A stretch of 32,092 nt of DNA from VBAS01 sp965652775. GTDB taxonomy: Bacteria; Bacteroidota; Bacteroidia; Chitinophagales; Chitinophagaceae. This document shows positions 1 to 6,772 of this stretch, one piece after another. The position numbers and the translations under genes are program-made. A model generated the notes under the pieces. The model was not told the origin of the DNA and made no database searches. It was given only the letters and a program-made list of their open reading frames with translations. Where the stretch lies: the NCBI GenBank assembly GCA_965652775.1, contig CBFGXP010000015.1:1-32092 (forward strand), written 5' to 3'. How positions within the stretch are numbered: the stretch's first letter is position 1; each line of letters opens with the position of its first letter.

Positions 1-1000
1 GAAATAATTCGGCAATGGGTTTTTCTTCTACAAAGGAAAAATCTCTTGAGCTTAACTCTATCATTACCTGGTTTTCCTTTACAACAATGATCGGCGGTAA
101 GTCTTTCAATGTTTTATTATGTATAACAGTGCCCGGCAGGGACGGGTCTAAGAAACATTTTACATAAAGGGGAATGTTTTTGTTTTGTAATGGCTTGATC
201 GTTTTCGGGTGAATAACCTGGGCCCCGTAATATGCCATTTCTATCACTTCATTATAATTCAATTCATGAATTTCCAATGCTTCGGGAAATTGTTTGGGAT
301 CCGCATTCATTACACAATTCACGTCTTTCCAGATAGTTTGATTTTTTGCGTTTAACAGGTTGGCAAAAACAGCGGCGCTGTAATCACTGCCTTCTCTTCC
401 TAGCGTTGTGCTTTCGTTTTCATCAGTGGAACCGATAAACCCCTGGGTTAGAACAATATTGGTGTCATTAAACAATGAAACAACAGATCGCTGAACCTGT
501 GAATTTGTAAATTCCCAATTAATAACAGCATCACGAAAATTGTCATCGGTTCTGAAAATATCTCTTACATCTACCCATGTATTTTTTATTCCAACCTCAT
601 TCAAATAATGACTGACGATAGAAGTCGAAAGCAATTCACCAACACAAACAACCTGGTCATAATAATAATCATAATCTCTAACCGGCTTATCATGCAACAG
701 CCATTCAATTTCGGTGAAGAAATTATTTAATTGCTCTTCACAAGCTATAGCATTCTTAATAAGGAGAAATTTGGCCGTATTGAGATGCTGTTGCTTTACC
801 TGTTGAAATAATTGCAAAGCATCTTCTTTTTTCCTGTCATAAAAAGCATTTACTACCGCTTCCAGCGCATTGGTGGTTTTACCCATTGCAGAGATGACAA
901 CAAGAATTTTTTCATTGGGGTATAGCTTAAGGATATCGCCAACATTCTTAATTCTTTCCACACTATTTACCGATGCACCGCCAAACTTGAAGACCTGCAT
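1..1000 (-). CDS. lysC: Aspartate kinase, 3'-truncated by window edge
   Basis: Phosphorylates aspartate, the first step towards lysine, threonine and methionine (and diaminopimelate for the cell wall). About 333 residues are visible from an ATG whose complement ends at base 1000; the gene runs off the left edge. Motifs seen on translating the minus strand: N-terminal MQVFKFGGASV (nucleotide-binding KFGG), VISAMGKTTNALE, VGELLSTSIVSHYL, the TTLGREGSDYSAA segment of the amino-acid-kinase fold, and PKTIKPLQNKNIPLYV before the regulatory part. The last visible residues (SRDFSFVEEKPIAELF) look like the opening of an ACT domain, so most of a roughly 420-440 residue monofunctional enzyme is present, but a fused homoserine dehydrogenase beyond the edge cannot be excluded. 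It is transcribed away from the fbp gene; a TAnnTTTG box lies at 1058-1065. Identity is secure; the symbol is by family only. Confidence 0.95.
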   Translation of the reverse strand, partial: MQVFKFGGASVNSVERIKNVGDILKLYPNEKILVVISAMGKTTNALEAVVNAFYDRKKEDALQLFQQVKQQHLNTAKFLLIKNAIACEEQLNNFFTEIEWLLHDKPVRDYDYYYDQVVCVGELLSTSIVSHYLNEVGIKNTWVDVRDIFRTDDNFRDAVINWEFTNSQVQRSVVSLFNDTNIVLTQGFIGSTDENESTTLGREGSDYSAAVFANLLNAKNQTIWKDVNCVMNADPKQFPEALEIHELNYNEVIEMAYYGAQVIHPKTIKPLQNKNIPLYVKCFLDPSLPGTVIHNKTLKDLPPIIVVKENQVMIELSSRDFSFVEEKPIAELF

Positions 1001-1026
1001 TATTTATTTAAGATTTTAGAATTACG

Positions 1027-1044
1027 TCCCGATAGCCATCGGGA
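1027..1044. repeat. Intergenic palindrome TCCCGAT-AGCC-ATCGGGA
   Basis: Perfect 7-base inverted repeat (TCCCGAT / ATCGGGA) with a 4-base loop, between the divergent aspartate kinase and fbp genes. If the box at 1058-1065 is the lysC promoter, it lies in the lysC leader. It resembles short palindromes scattered through Bacteroidota intergenic regions; I see no T-tract that would make it a terminator. Confidence 0.6.
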
Positions 1045-1057
1045 TTCGTTTAGTCGG

Positions 1058-1065
1058 CAAAGATA
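1058..1065 (-). promoter_or_regulatory. Bacteroidota -7 box for aspartate kinase
   Basis: On the minus strand the bases read TATCTTTG, an exact match to TAnnTTTG. The box ends 57 bases before the aspartate kinase ATG, giving a leader of roughly 50 bases. No good TTG -33 partner is visible 19-21 bases upstream, so the call rests on the -7 box and position alone. Confidence 0.5.
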
Positions 1066-1100
1066 ACCAAGCAGCAGGTTTAATTGCAGGGGCAGGTATA

Positions 1101-1132
1101 AATCTAAAATCTGCAATCGGAAATCTAAAATC
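1101..1132. repeat. Phrase-like direct repeat (aatctaaaatc x2)
   Basis: The 11-mer aatctaaaatc occurs at 1101-1111 and 1122-1132, and an inverted relative (agattttaga) lies at 1011-1020. This is one of several low-complexity intergenic repeats in the window with short, near-identical 'words'. It lies just upstream of the fbp promoter box. Confidence 0.6.
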
Positions 1133-1143
1133 CCATATTCCCT

Positions 1144-1151
1144 TACTTTTG
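1144..1151 (+). promoter_or_regulatory. -7 promoter box of fbp, sets the start codon
   Basis: TACTTTTG matches TAnnTTTG. It ends 18 bases before ATG 1170 and overlaps the in-frame TTG at 1149. Transcription should begin just downstream of the box, so the TTG cannot be the start and ATG 1170 is preferred. No clear -33 TTG is present. Confidence 0.6.
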
Positions 1152-1169
1152 TTAACCTTAATATTTCTT

Positions 1170-2180
1170 ATGATCATAAACAGGCAGGTACTCACTTTAG
1201 ACGAGTTTACGATTCAACAATACAGGAACTATCCGGGTGCTACCGGAGAATTAAGCAGCCTTTTAAGAGATGTTGGCCTTGCTGCAAAGAGAGTTAATGT
1301 AGAGGTGAATAAGGCAGGGCTGGTTGATATACTTGGAGATGCTGGGTCAGTAAATGTGCAGGGTGAAGAGGTAAAGAAGCTTGATGTGTTTGCCAATGAT
1401 CAATTCACCGGTGTATTGAAACATGGGATCAGCTGTGCCGGGATTGCAAGTGAAGAACTCGACGATATAATCGTGTTTGATGATGAAGTGAGCAATAATT
1501 CAAAGTACGTATGCATGTATGACCCGTTGGATGGCAGCGCTAATATTGATGTGAATGTTTCAATCGGGACCATCTTTGCTGTTTTTCGCAGGCTAACAAA
1601 AAAAGGTGAACCATGTCGCGTCGAGGATTTTTTGCAGCAGGGTATTAATATGGTTGCTGCGGGCTATGTGATCTATGGTTCCAGTACAATGCTTGTTTAC
1701 GCAACAAGGCGTGGCGTAAATGGCTTTACACTCGATCCTTCCATCGGCGAATTCACCTTGAGTCATCCTGATATTAAATGTCCTGAATCAGGAAAAATTT
1801 ATTCAGTTAATCATGGAAATTTTTTCCAGTATAGCGAGGGTGTAAGGAAATATATTACTGTGTGCCAGAATAAAAATAAAAATAATGGCGGCCCGTACAC
1901 ACAACGTTATATAGGGAGCATGGTCGCAGATGTGCACCGGAATTTAATTAAAGGCGGGATCTTTATGTACCCGGGAATGAGTGATAAGCCAAAAGGCAAA
2001 CTAAGATTGTTGTATGAGTGTAACCCGTTTTCTTTTATTGTTGAAATGGCAGGTGGAAAAGCTACCAATGGAAAACAACGGGTTTTGGAAATACAGCCAA
2101 CAGAACTTCATCAGCGTACACCATTTTTTGTAGGGAGTAAATTAATGATGGAAGAACTTGAACACTATTTAGACCTATGA
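1170..2180 (+). CDS. fbp: Class 1 fructose-1,6-bisphosphatase
   Basis: Hydrolyses fructose 1,6-bisphosphate to fructose 6-phosphate in gluconeogenesis, in the cytosol. The 336-residue protein has the class 1 hallmarks: an acidic SEE segment near residues 94-96, the Mg-binding DPLDGSANID at 118-127, and the substrate-side GKLRLLYECNP segment followed by EMAGGKATNG. The length is normal for the family. The frame can be extended to a TTG at 1149, but that codon overlaps the promoter box TACTTTTG (1144-1151), so ATG 1170 (MIINRQVLTLDEF) is chosen; this also fits the usual short N-terminus before the LDEF-like helix. The gene diverges from aspartate kinase, and a GNAT gene follows 31 bases downstream, probably co-transcribed. 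Confidence 0.96.
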   Translation: MIINRQVLTLDEFTIQQYRNYPGATGELSSLLRDVGLAAKRVNVEVNKAGLVDILGDAGSVNVQGEEVKKLDVFANDQFTGVLKHGISCAGIASEELDDIIVFDDEVSNNSKYVCMYDPLDGSANIDVNVSIGTIFAVFRRLTKKGEPCRVEDFLQQGINMVAAGYVIYGSSTMLVYATRRGVNGFTLDPSIGEFTLSHPDIKCPESGKIYSVNHGNFFQYSEGVRKYITVCQNKNKNNGGPYTQRYIGSMVADVHRNLIKGGIFMYPGMSDKPKGKLRLLYECNPFSFIVEMAGGKATNGKQRVLEIQPTELHQRTPFFVGSKLMMEELEHYLDL

Positions 2181-2211
2181 TTTAATTAAGCAAAAGGGAT
2201 TAAGAGAAAAT

Positions 2212-2676
2212 ATGGAGAATACAATTGAGATAATAGATTATGATCGACTGTATCATTCTGATTTTAAGAGATTGAATCTTGATTATTTGGATAAATACAA
2301 TCTCACAGAAAGTCATGATATGATCATCCTCGATAATCCTGAGGAGATCGTTCTGGGAAGAGGCGGTTTTCTCTGGCTGGCAAAAGCAGGAGAAGAAATT
2401 GTCGGGACGGTAGGGATCATGCCTGAAGGTCATGGTATTTTTGAACTGATCAAAATGTGTGTTGCTGAAAGCTGGCGGGGCAAGGGGATCAGTAAATTAT
2501 TAATGGAGACCTGCCTGCAAAAGGTAAAGGCACTTGGAGGAAAGAAATTGATTCTTTTTTCCAACCATCAATTACAAACAGCTTTAAAGCTCTATACAAA
2601 ATATGGTTTCAAAAATGTGGAAGTAACAGATTCGCCATTTGAAACCGCAGATGTAAAAATGGAACTCGAGTTTTAG
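2212..2676 (+). CDS. GNAT-family N-acetyltransferase
   Basis: Cytosolic acetyl-CoA-dependent acetyltransferase of 154 residues; the acceptor cannot be told from sequence. Core motifs: a beta strand VGTVGIMPEGHGIFELIKMCV (motif C/D region, near residues 63-83), the acetyl-CoA pyrophosphate loop RGKGIS (motif A, R/QxxGxG/A) around residue 90, and the motif B end ALKLYTKYGFKNVEV. It begins 31 bases after the fbp stop with no promoter box between, so it is probably in the fbp transcript. The assignment to the fold is firm; the biological role is unknown. Confidence 0.88.
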   Translation: MENTIEIIDYDRLYHSDFKRLNLDYLDKYNLTESHDMIILDNPEEIVLGRGGFLWLAKAGEEIVGTVGIMPEGHGIFELIKMCVAESWRGKGISKLLMETCLQKVKALGGKKLILFSNHQLQTALKLYTKYGFKNVEVTDSPFETADVKMELEF

Positions 2677-2710
2677 GTTTGAAGACCCTCCTCGAAAGCA
2701 TCTTAAAAGA

Positions 2711-2798
2711 CATTGTGTACTTTGTGCATCCTTCGTGTACCTGGTGGTACTAAAACAATTGGACACAATGAACATTACTAATCACGAAGGACACAAGG
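2711..2798. repeat. Phrase-like imperfect inverted repeat
   Basis: Two words recur as inverted copies: cattgtgt (2711-2718) pairs with acacaatg (2763-2770), and ctttgtgcatccttcgtg (2720-2737) is matched by cacgaaggacacaagg (2783-2798) with a two-base gap. The block fills the space between the GNAT gene and the ABC ATPase. No reading frame is supported here. Confidence 0.6.
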
Positions 2799-2851
2799 GT
2801 ATTCATAAGTTGTTGGGCTTATAAGGTAGACAGTTACAATAAATTTTCATA

Positions 2852-3613
2852 ATGAAAGAAACAATCATAAAAGTAAAAGATCTTGTAAAGAAATACGGAG
2901 ATTTTGAAGCCGTAAAAGGGATCAGCTTTGATGTACATGAAGGTGAGATATTTGGCTTGCTTGGTCCTAACGGCGCCGGTAAATCAACAACTCTTGAAAT
3001 AATCGAAACCCTCCGGGATAAAACAAGTGGTGAAGTTTGGGTAAATGGTTTTGATCTTGACGAAAATCCCGGGGAGATCAAAAAGATAATTGGCGTGCAG
3101 TTGCAAACCAGCGGTTATTATCCAAATCTCAATTTAGTTGAGCTGATCGCTTTATTCAACGGGCTTTATAACCGCAATGTGGACCCGATTAGTTTACTTG
3201 ACATGGTGAATTTAAAAGATAAGGCAAAGTCAAAAGTGAAAGAATTAAGTGGTGGACAAAGGCAAAGATTTTCAGTTGCCACCACGCTTATTAATGATCC
3301 GAAAATCGTTTTTCTTGATGAGCCTACAACTGGTCTTGATCCCCAGGCACGCCGAAATCTCTGGGATTTGGTAAGGAATATTCGCGACAAAGGGACCACG
3401 GTCATTATTACAACTCATTATATGGATGAAGCAGAGGTACTTTGTGACCGGGTAGCAATTATTGATTCAGGCAAAATAATTGCATTGGATACTCCTGATC
3501 AACTTGTAGATAATTTAGTTTCGACTGGATTTGAAAGACCCAGGGAAGTAAAAAAAGCAAATCTTGAAGATGTGTTTATCAAGTTGACCGGGCATTCGTT
3601 GCGGGGAGAATAA
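2852..3613 (+). CDS. ABC transporter ATP-binding protein (CcmA/DrrA type), no permease nearby
   Basis: ATPase subunit of an ABC exporter, expected at the cytosolic membrane face. The 253 residues contain Walker A GPNGAGKST (38-46), a Q-loop near Q83/Q85, signature LSGGQ (132-136), Walker B IVFLDEP (152-158) with catalytic E157, and switch H189. It ends with the LEDVFIKLTG motif typical of the CcmA/DrrA group. The stretch between the D-loop region and that C-terminal motif is short (about 20 residues between DQLVD and LEDVF), so the protein is smaller than the roughly 300-residue family norm. No membrane-spanning partner gene adjoins it: upstream is a GNAT gene, downstream a DinB-fold gene. 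The permease must be elsewhere, or the subunit acts with another exporter. Confidence 0.92.
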   Translation: MKETIIKVKDLVKKYGDFEAVKGISFDVHEGEIFGLLGPNGAGKSTTLEIIETLRDKTSGEVWVNGFDLDENPGEIKKIIGVQLQTSGYYPNLNLVELIALFNGLYNRNVDPISLLDMVNLKDKAKSKVKELSGGQRQRFSVATTLINDPKIVFLDEPTTGLDPQARRNLWDLVRNIRDKGTTVIITTHYMDEAEVLCDRVAIIDSGKIIALDTPDQLVDNLVSTGFERPREVKKANLEDVFIKLTGHSLRGE

Positions 3614-3690
3614 ATGTGATGATCCGATATTGAAAAAAAGTAACATGATATTTCTCATTTCCAAATTTGCAAATAAACTAATTATTAAGT

Positions 3691-4233
3691 ATGTCTAAAG
3701 TAATTGAGACAAACCCGAGTTATCCGATTGGTCAATACCAACCACAACCATTTTCTATTGACCAAAAAGTGGAATGGATGGCAGATATAAAATTTCTACC
3801 TCTTCAATTGGAGAATGCAGTGTTGAATTTGGATGAGAAGCAACTGGATGTTCCTTATCGGGAAGGTGGCTGGACAATTCAACAGGTTGTACACCATGTT
3901 GCCGATAGCCACATGAATGCTTATTGCAGGTTTAAGCTTGGGTTGACAGAAGATAATCCTACTATCAAGCCTTATAATGAAAAACTTTGGGCCGAATTCA
4001 GCGATGTGCAAAAGCTCCCGATCAATATTTCCCTCACATTATTACATGCACTGCACCTGCGCTGGTATGAAGCGCTCAAGTATGTAACCGATGAACAATG
4101 GAACAATCGCACAGTTTTTCATCCGGAGCATAAAAAAACCATGCGACTTTGGTATTTACTAGGTTTGTATGCGTGGCATGGAAAGCATCATGTGGCGCAT
4201 ATAACTTCCTTGAGAAAACGAATGGCCTGGTAA
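3691..4233 (+). CDS. YfiT/BstA-like DinB-fold metal-dependent thiol transferase
   Basis: The 180-residue protein belongs to the YfiT branch of the DinB four-helix bundle: YPIGQYQP at the N-terminus, GGWTIQQVVHHVADSHMN (60-76) and YAWHGKHHVAHI near the end. The metal-binding triad is expected from His68/69 and the HxxxH pair within H163-H170 (probably H166 and H170). YfiT (BstA) of Bacillus is a bacillithiol S-transferase; older annotation calls the family 'putative metal-dependent hydrolase'. A BshB1-like bacillithiol deacetylase lies about 16 kb downstream, which supports a thiol-transfer role, but the substrate is inferred. A CAAATTTG element at 3662-3669, one base off the TAnnTTTG box, ends 21 bases before the ATG and may be its promoter. 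Confidence 0.88.
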   Translation: MSKVIETNPSYPIGQYQPQPFSIDQKVEWMADIKFLPLQLENAVLNLDEKQLDVPYREGGWTIQQVVHHVADSHMNAYCRFKLGLTEDNPTIKPYNEKLWAEFSDVQKLPINISLTLLHALHLRWYEALKYVTDEQWNNRTVFHPEHKKTMRLWYLLGLYAWHGKHHVAHITSLRKRMAW

Positions 4234-4240
4234 GAAAATA

Positions 4241-4363
4241 ACAAATTCCAAAAATCAAGAATCAAACAAATCTCCAAATAAAAAATGAATTCACTCTCAG
4301 AGAGTACTTATTTTAAGTTTTATTTCTTATTTATTTGATTTTTGGTATTTGGTTCTTGGAACT
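4241..4363. repeat. Long imperfect inverted repeat of phrase-like sequence
   Basis: The gap between the YfiT and NUDIX genes is one large imperfect inverted repeat. The left arm (about 4241-4284) carries words such as attccaaaaatcaagaatc; the right arm (about 4321-4363), read on the other strand, carries agttccaagaaccaaatacc and ccaaaaatcaaa. At the centre, ACTCTC (4293-4298) and GAGAGT (4300-4305) form a perfect palindrome around one base. The block could fold into a long AU-rich stem-loop. The NUDIX frame extends into the right arm through a TTG at 4349, which I reject as its start. Confidence 0.65.
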
Positions 4364-4369
4364 TATATT

Positions 4370-4918
4370 ATGAAATGGAAAATACTTTCTTCAGAATATC
4401 TCTTCAATGATCTTTGGTTTAAGGTTCGTAAAGACATCTGCGAAACTACAGCTGGTAAGATCATCGATCCCTATTATGTTTATGAATTTCCTGAATGGGC
4501 AACAGCTTTTGCTTTAACTGAAGACAATAAAGTGATTTTGGTAAAACAATATCGCCACCCGGTAGGGGAGGTTATTGTTGAGCTGCCCGGAGGTTGCATT
4601 GATCCCACCGATAAGGATCAACAAACAGCAATTGCCAGAGAATTGCTTGAGGAAACGGGTTATGCGTTTACGTCATATGAATCTCTTGGAAAGATCTCTG
4701 CTAATCCTTCTACCAATACAAACTGGATGCATATGTTCCTGGCAAAAGGAGGGAAGAAAGTAAATGAGCAAAAGCTCGATCACAATGAAGAGATAATTGT
4801 GGAATTGGTTTCTATTGATGAAATAAAAAAATTGATCCGTGATCACAAGATCATACAATCAATGCATGTTACCTGTATATTGTATGCGTTAGAAAAACTG
4901 GGAGAATTATCGTATTGA
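4370..4918 (+). CDS. NUDIX hydrolase, ADP-ribose pyrophosphatase-like
   Basis: Cleaves a nucleoside diphosphate linked to another group; the ELPGG context and overall length (182 residues) fit the ADP-ribose pyrophosphatase subgroup. The NUDIX box runs from about G75 to G97 and ends with the canonical RELLEETG. Its front is non-standard: after GGCIDPTDKDQQ there is one extra residue and aspartate in place of the first conserved glutamate (G-x5-D-x8-REL). The catalytic REXXEE core is intact, so activity is likely. ATG 4370 (MKWKILSSEY) is chosen over an upstream TTG at 4349 that lies in intergenic repeat DNA. It converges on the sensor gene with only two bases between the stop codons. Confidence 0.88.
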   Translation: MKWKILSSEYLFNDLWFKVRKDICETTAGKIIDPYYVYEFPEWATAFALTEDNKVILVKQYRHPVGEVIVELPGGCIDPTDKDQQTAIARELLEETGYAFTSYESLGKISANPSTNTNWMHMFLAKGGKKVNEQKLDHNEEIIVELVSIDEIKKLIRDHKIIQSMHVTCILYALEKLGELSY

Positions 4919-4920
4919 AC

Positions 4921-6468
4921 TTATACCGGGAAATAACATTCGAATGACGCACCTTCGGCATTTTTACCATTCGCAGTAATAAAACCTCCGTGCATTTGCA
5001 TGATCTTTTTGCAAATGGCAAGACCCATCCCTGAACCTTTGTGCTTTCCCTGGTTTGGCAATTGGTGGAAAAGCTCAAACATTTTATCCAGTTCTTCATG
5101 CTGAAACCCGATGCCGTTGTCAGATACAATAATGATCATGTAATCGGTACCGCCAAAGGTTTTTGGAGTTCCATTTTCAGTTCCATTTGAATAATGGATT
5201 TTAATGACCGGGTCAACTTCAACCTTCCTGAACTTGATCGCATTATCAAGCAGGTTTGTCATAAGATGAGAAAAAAGAAGCGGATCAGCGGGAAATGGCG
5301 GCAAGTCGGTTGTTTGAATTTTTGCCTCAGCATCTTCGACCTTACTTTTCATACCAGACACCACTTTTTCTATGAGACTGTTTGGATCAATCACCTGCTT
5401 ATTCACGCCTAAATCATATAACTGCAGATAATTATTGATATCATTTGTAAGCAGCTTCAATCGTTGTATTGCAGACTGAGCCCTTCTTAGATTAGCGCGG
5501 CTGGAGTCAGATAAAGTGCGGGCATCATGTGTCACGATCGACTCAAGATGAATATATACTTGCCGGAGGACTTCACTGTAATTCTTCGCCGCAATACTGT
5601 TAAAATTTCTTAGCTCAGCATTGAGGAAACTGAGCTCTTTATTCAGGTTCATTATTTTCTCTTCTGACTGCTTAATTGCTGTAATGTCAACATCAACACC
5701 TAACATCTTCTCTATTTGCCCTTTGTCATTTTTGAGCGGTGCTGCTTTTATTTTTAAGGTTTTTATAGTACCGTTAGATTTTATGCGCAGCGTTTCTTCA
5801 AAAGAGTGGTAATTTTTTTCTATTGCTTTTATTATTTTTTGTGCTATTGGCACATCTTGTTCGGTGGTATAATCCAGATAGATGGACGGTACGACATGCC
5901 TTCCTTTTTTCATGTTAAATAGCCGGTACATGCCATCACTCCAATAAAAATCTTTGGTATTTATATCATATTCCCAGCTGCCGGCCTGGGCAAGCTCTTC
6001 CGCCTGCTTTAAAAGGTTATGTTGTGCAGCCAAGTCCTTCTCTGCGATCTTTTGCCGGGTAATGTCTTCAAAACTTACCACAATACCATCGCCGACTCTA
6101 ACTGCGGTAACCCTAAACCAATTATTGAATTTTCCAATGTTATAGTAAGTTTCAAAATCCTGGATGACATTTTCTTCGAACGCCTTTATATAATACCTGA
6201 AAACCTCTGTTTCGTTGATACCGGGAAATAATTCACAATAGTGCTTACCTGACATTTCTATGCCACCGGCGTATTCAATCGCTTTTTTATTTGCAAAAAC
6301 ACATAAAAAGTCAACGATTTTTTTTGAATCATTGTGGATAGGTTTTAAGTAGCCGATCCCTGTTAAGGAAGCATCGATAACAGATTGTAAAAGAACTTTA
6401 CTTTCTATTGTTTCTTCTTCATTATCATGATTCGCATTGTTTGATCCGTTTTTATTCTTTAATGTCAT
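4921..6468 (-). CDS. PAS-PAS sensor histidine-kinase-like protein lacking the phospho-acceptor His
   Basis: Soluble 515-residue sensor with no membrane span. PAS/PAC modules lie at about 24-140 (ends VSFEDITRQKIAEKDL) and 155-267 (EELAQAGSWEYDI to LGVDVDITAIKQSE); a dimerisation-like helical region is at 275-350 and a HATPase_c domain at about 370-515. The ATP site is intact: N-box HLMTNLLDNAIKF (N405/N409), G1 DNGIGF (450-455), G2 KGSGMGLAICKK. The helical segment where kinases of this type carry SHDLQEPLRKI reads AAKNYSEVLRQV (293-304), so the usual histidine is replaced by Lys/Asn. The only nearby His-Asp (residues 314-315) sits about 20 residues too far along. No response regulator adjoins. 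It may be an ATP-binding signalling protein or a pseudokinase partner rather than a classical kinase. Confidence 0.88.
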   Translation of the reverse strand: MTLKNKNGSNNANHDNEEETIESKVLLQSVIDASLTGIGYLKPIHNDSKKIVDFLCVFANKKAIEYAGGIEMSGKHYCELFPGINETEVFRYYIKAFEENVIQDFETYYNIGKFNNWFRVTAVRVGDGIVVSFEDITRQKIAEKDLAAQHNLLKQAEELAQAGSWEYDINTKDFYWSDGMYRLFNMKKGRHVVPSIYLDYTTEQDVPIAQKIIKAIEKNYHSFEETLRIKSNGTIKTLKIKAAPLKNDKGQIEKMLGVDVDITAIKQSEEKIMNLNKELSFLNAELRNFNSIAAKNYSEVLRQVYIHLESIVTHDARTLSDSSRANLRRAQSAIQRLKLLTNDINNYLQLYDLGVNKQVIDPNSLIEKVVSGMKSKVEDAEAKIQTTDLPPFPADPLLFSHLMTNLLDNAIKFRKVEVDPVIKIHYSNGTENGTPKTFGGTDYMIIIVSDNGIGFQHEELDKMFELFHQLPNQGKHKGSGMGLAICKKIMQMHGGFITANGKNAEGASFECYFPV

Positions 6469-6772
6469 TAAATAAATGTGCCGATTTTATCTAGCCTATA
6501 ATGCCGCTATTGTCAGAAGCCCCTTCTAATATGTTGTTACAAACTTGCTTAAGAATTAGATACTGATATTTGGGTCAGTATTGAGTAGAATAGATACTAT
6601 GTAAAACACACACTGTTGTAGTAAAGTAAAGGTAGCGAAGTTGTGAGCAATAAAATTATTTAAATATGGTTGACAAACCCGTGACCATTCACAATGTTCA
6701 TACACCGGCTGGGGAAGGAGCTTCAATAATTTTTTTGAAGCCCTTTCCTTTAATAGCTCTATCCTTGTTTAA
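6469..6772. other. Noncoding gap between sensor gene and folC
   Basis: About 300 bases with no gene I can support. Near the sensor gene there is a perfect inverted repeat ATACTGA (6560-6566) / TCAGTAT (6575-6581), and the word tagatact occurs at 6557-6564 and 6591-6598. No TAnnTTTG box for the leftward sensor gene was found. The phrase tgaccattcacaat (6682-6695) recurs at about 16156, and a folC-proximal hairpin follows at 6713-6748. Confidence 0.6.
6713..6748 (-). terminator. Hairpin downstream of folC, possible bidirectional terminator
   Basis: 14-base imperfect arms, ggaaggagcttcaa (6713-6726) and ttgaagccctttcc (6735-6748), with an 8-base AT loop and two mismatches. It lies 25 bases past the folC stop. 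There is no U-tract in the folC direction (the plus strand has a weak TTT), so intrinsic termination is plausible but not certain. Confidence 0.45.

Noticed and set aside
1149..1169. Upstream in-frame start for the phosphatase
   Set aside because: The TTG overlaps a promoter box; transcription starts downstream of it.
3691..4233. DNA-damage role suggested by the DinB-like label
   Set aside because: The YfiT branch of the DinB fold is a metal-dependent thiol transferase/hydrolase; the name reflects fold only, and there is no SOS box or polymerase domain.
5525..5530. His-Asp in residues 314-315 of the sensor protein as an alternative phospho-acceptor
   Set aside because: It sits about 20 residues after the expected histidine and only about 35 before the end of the dimer helices, so it is out of register with the canonical site.
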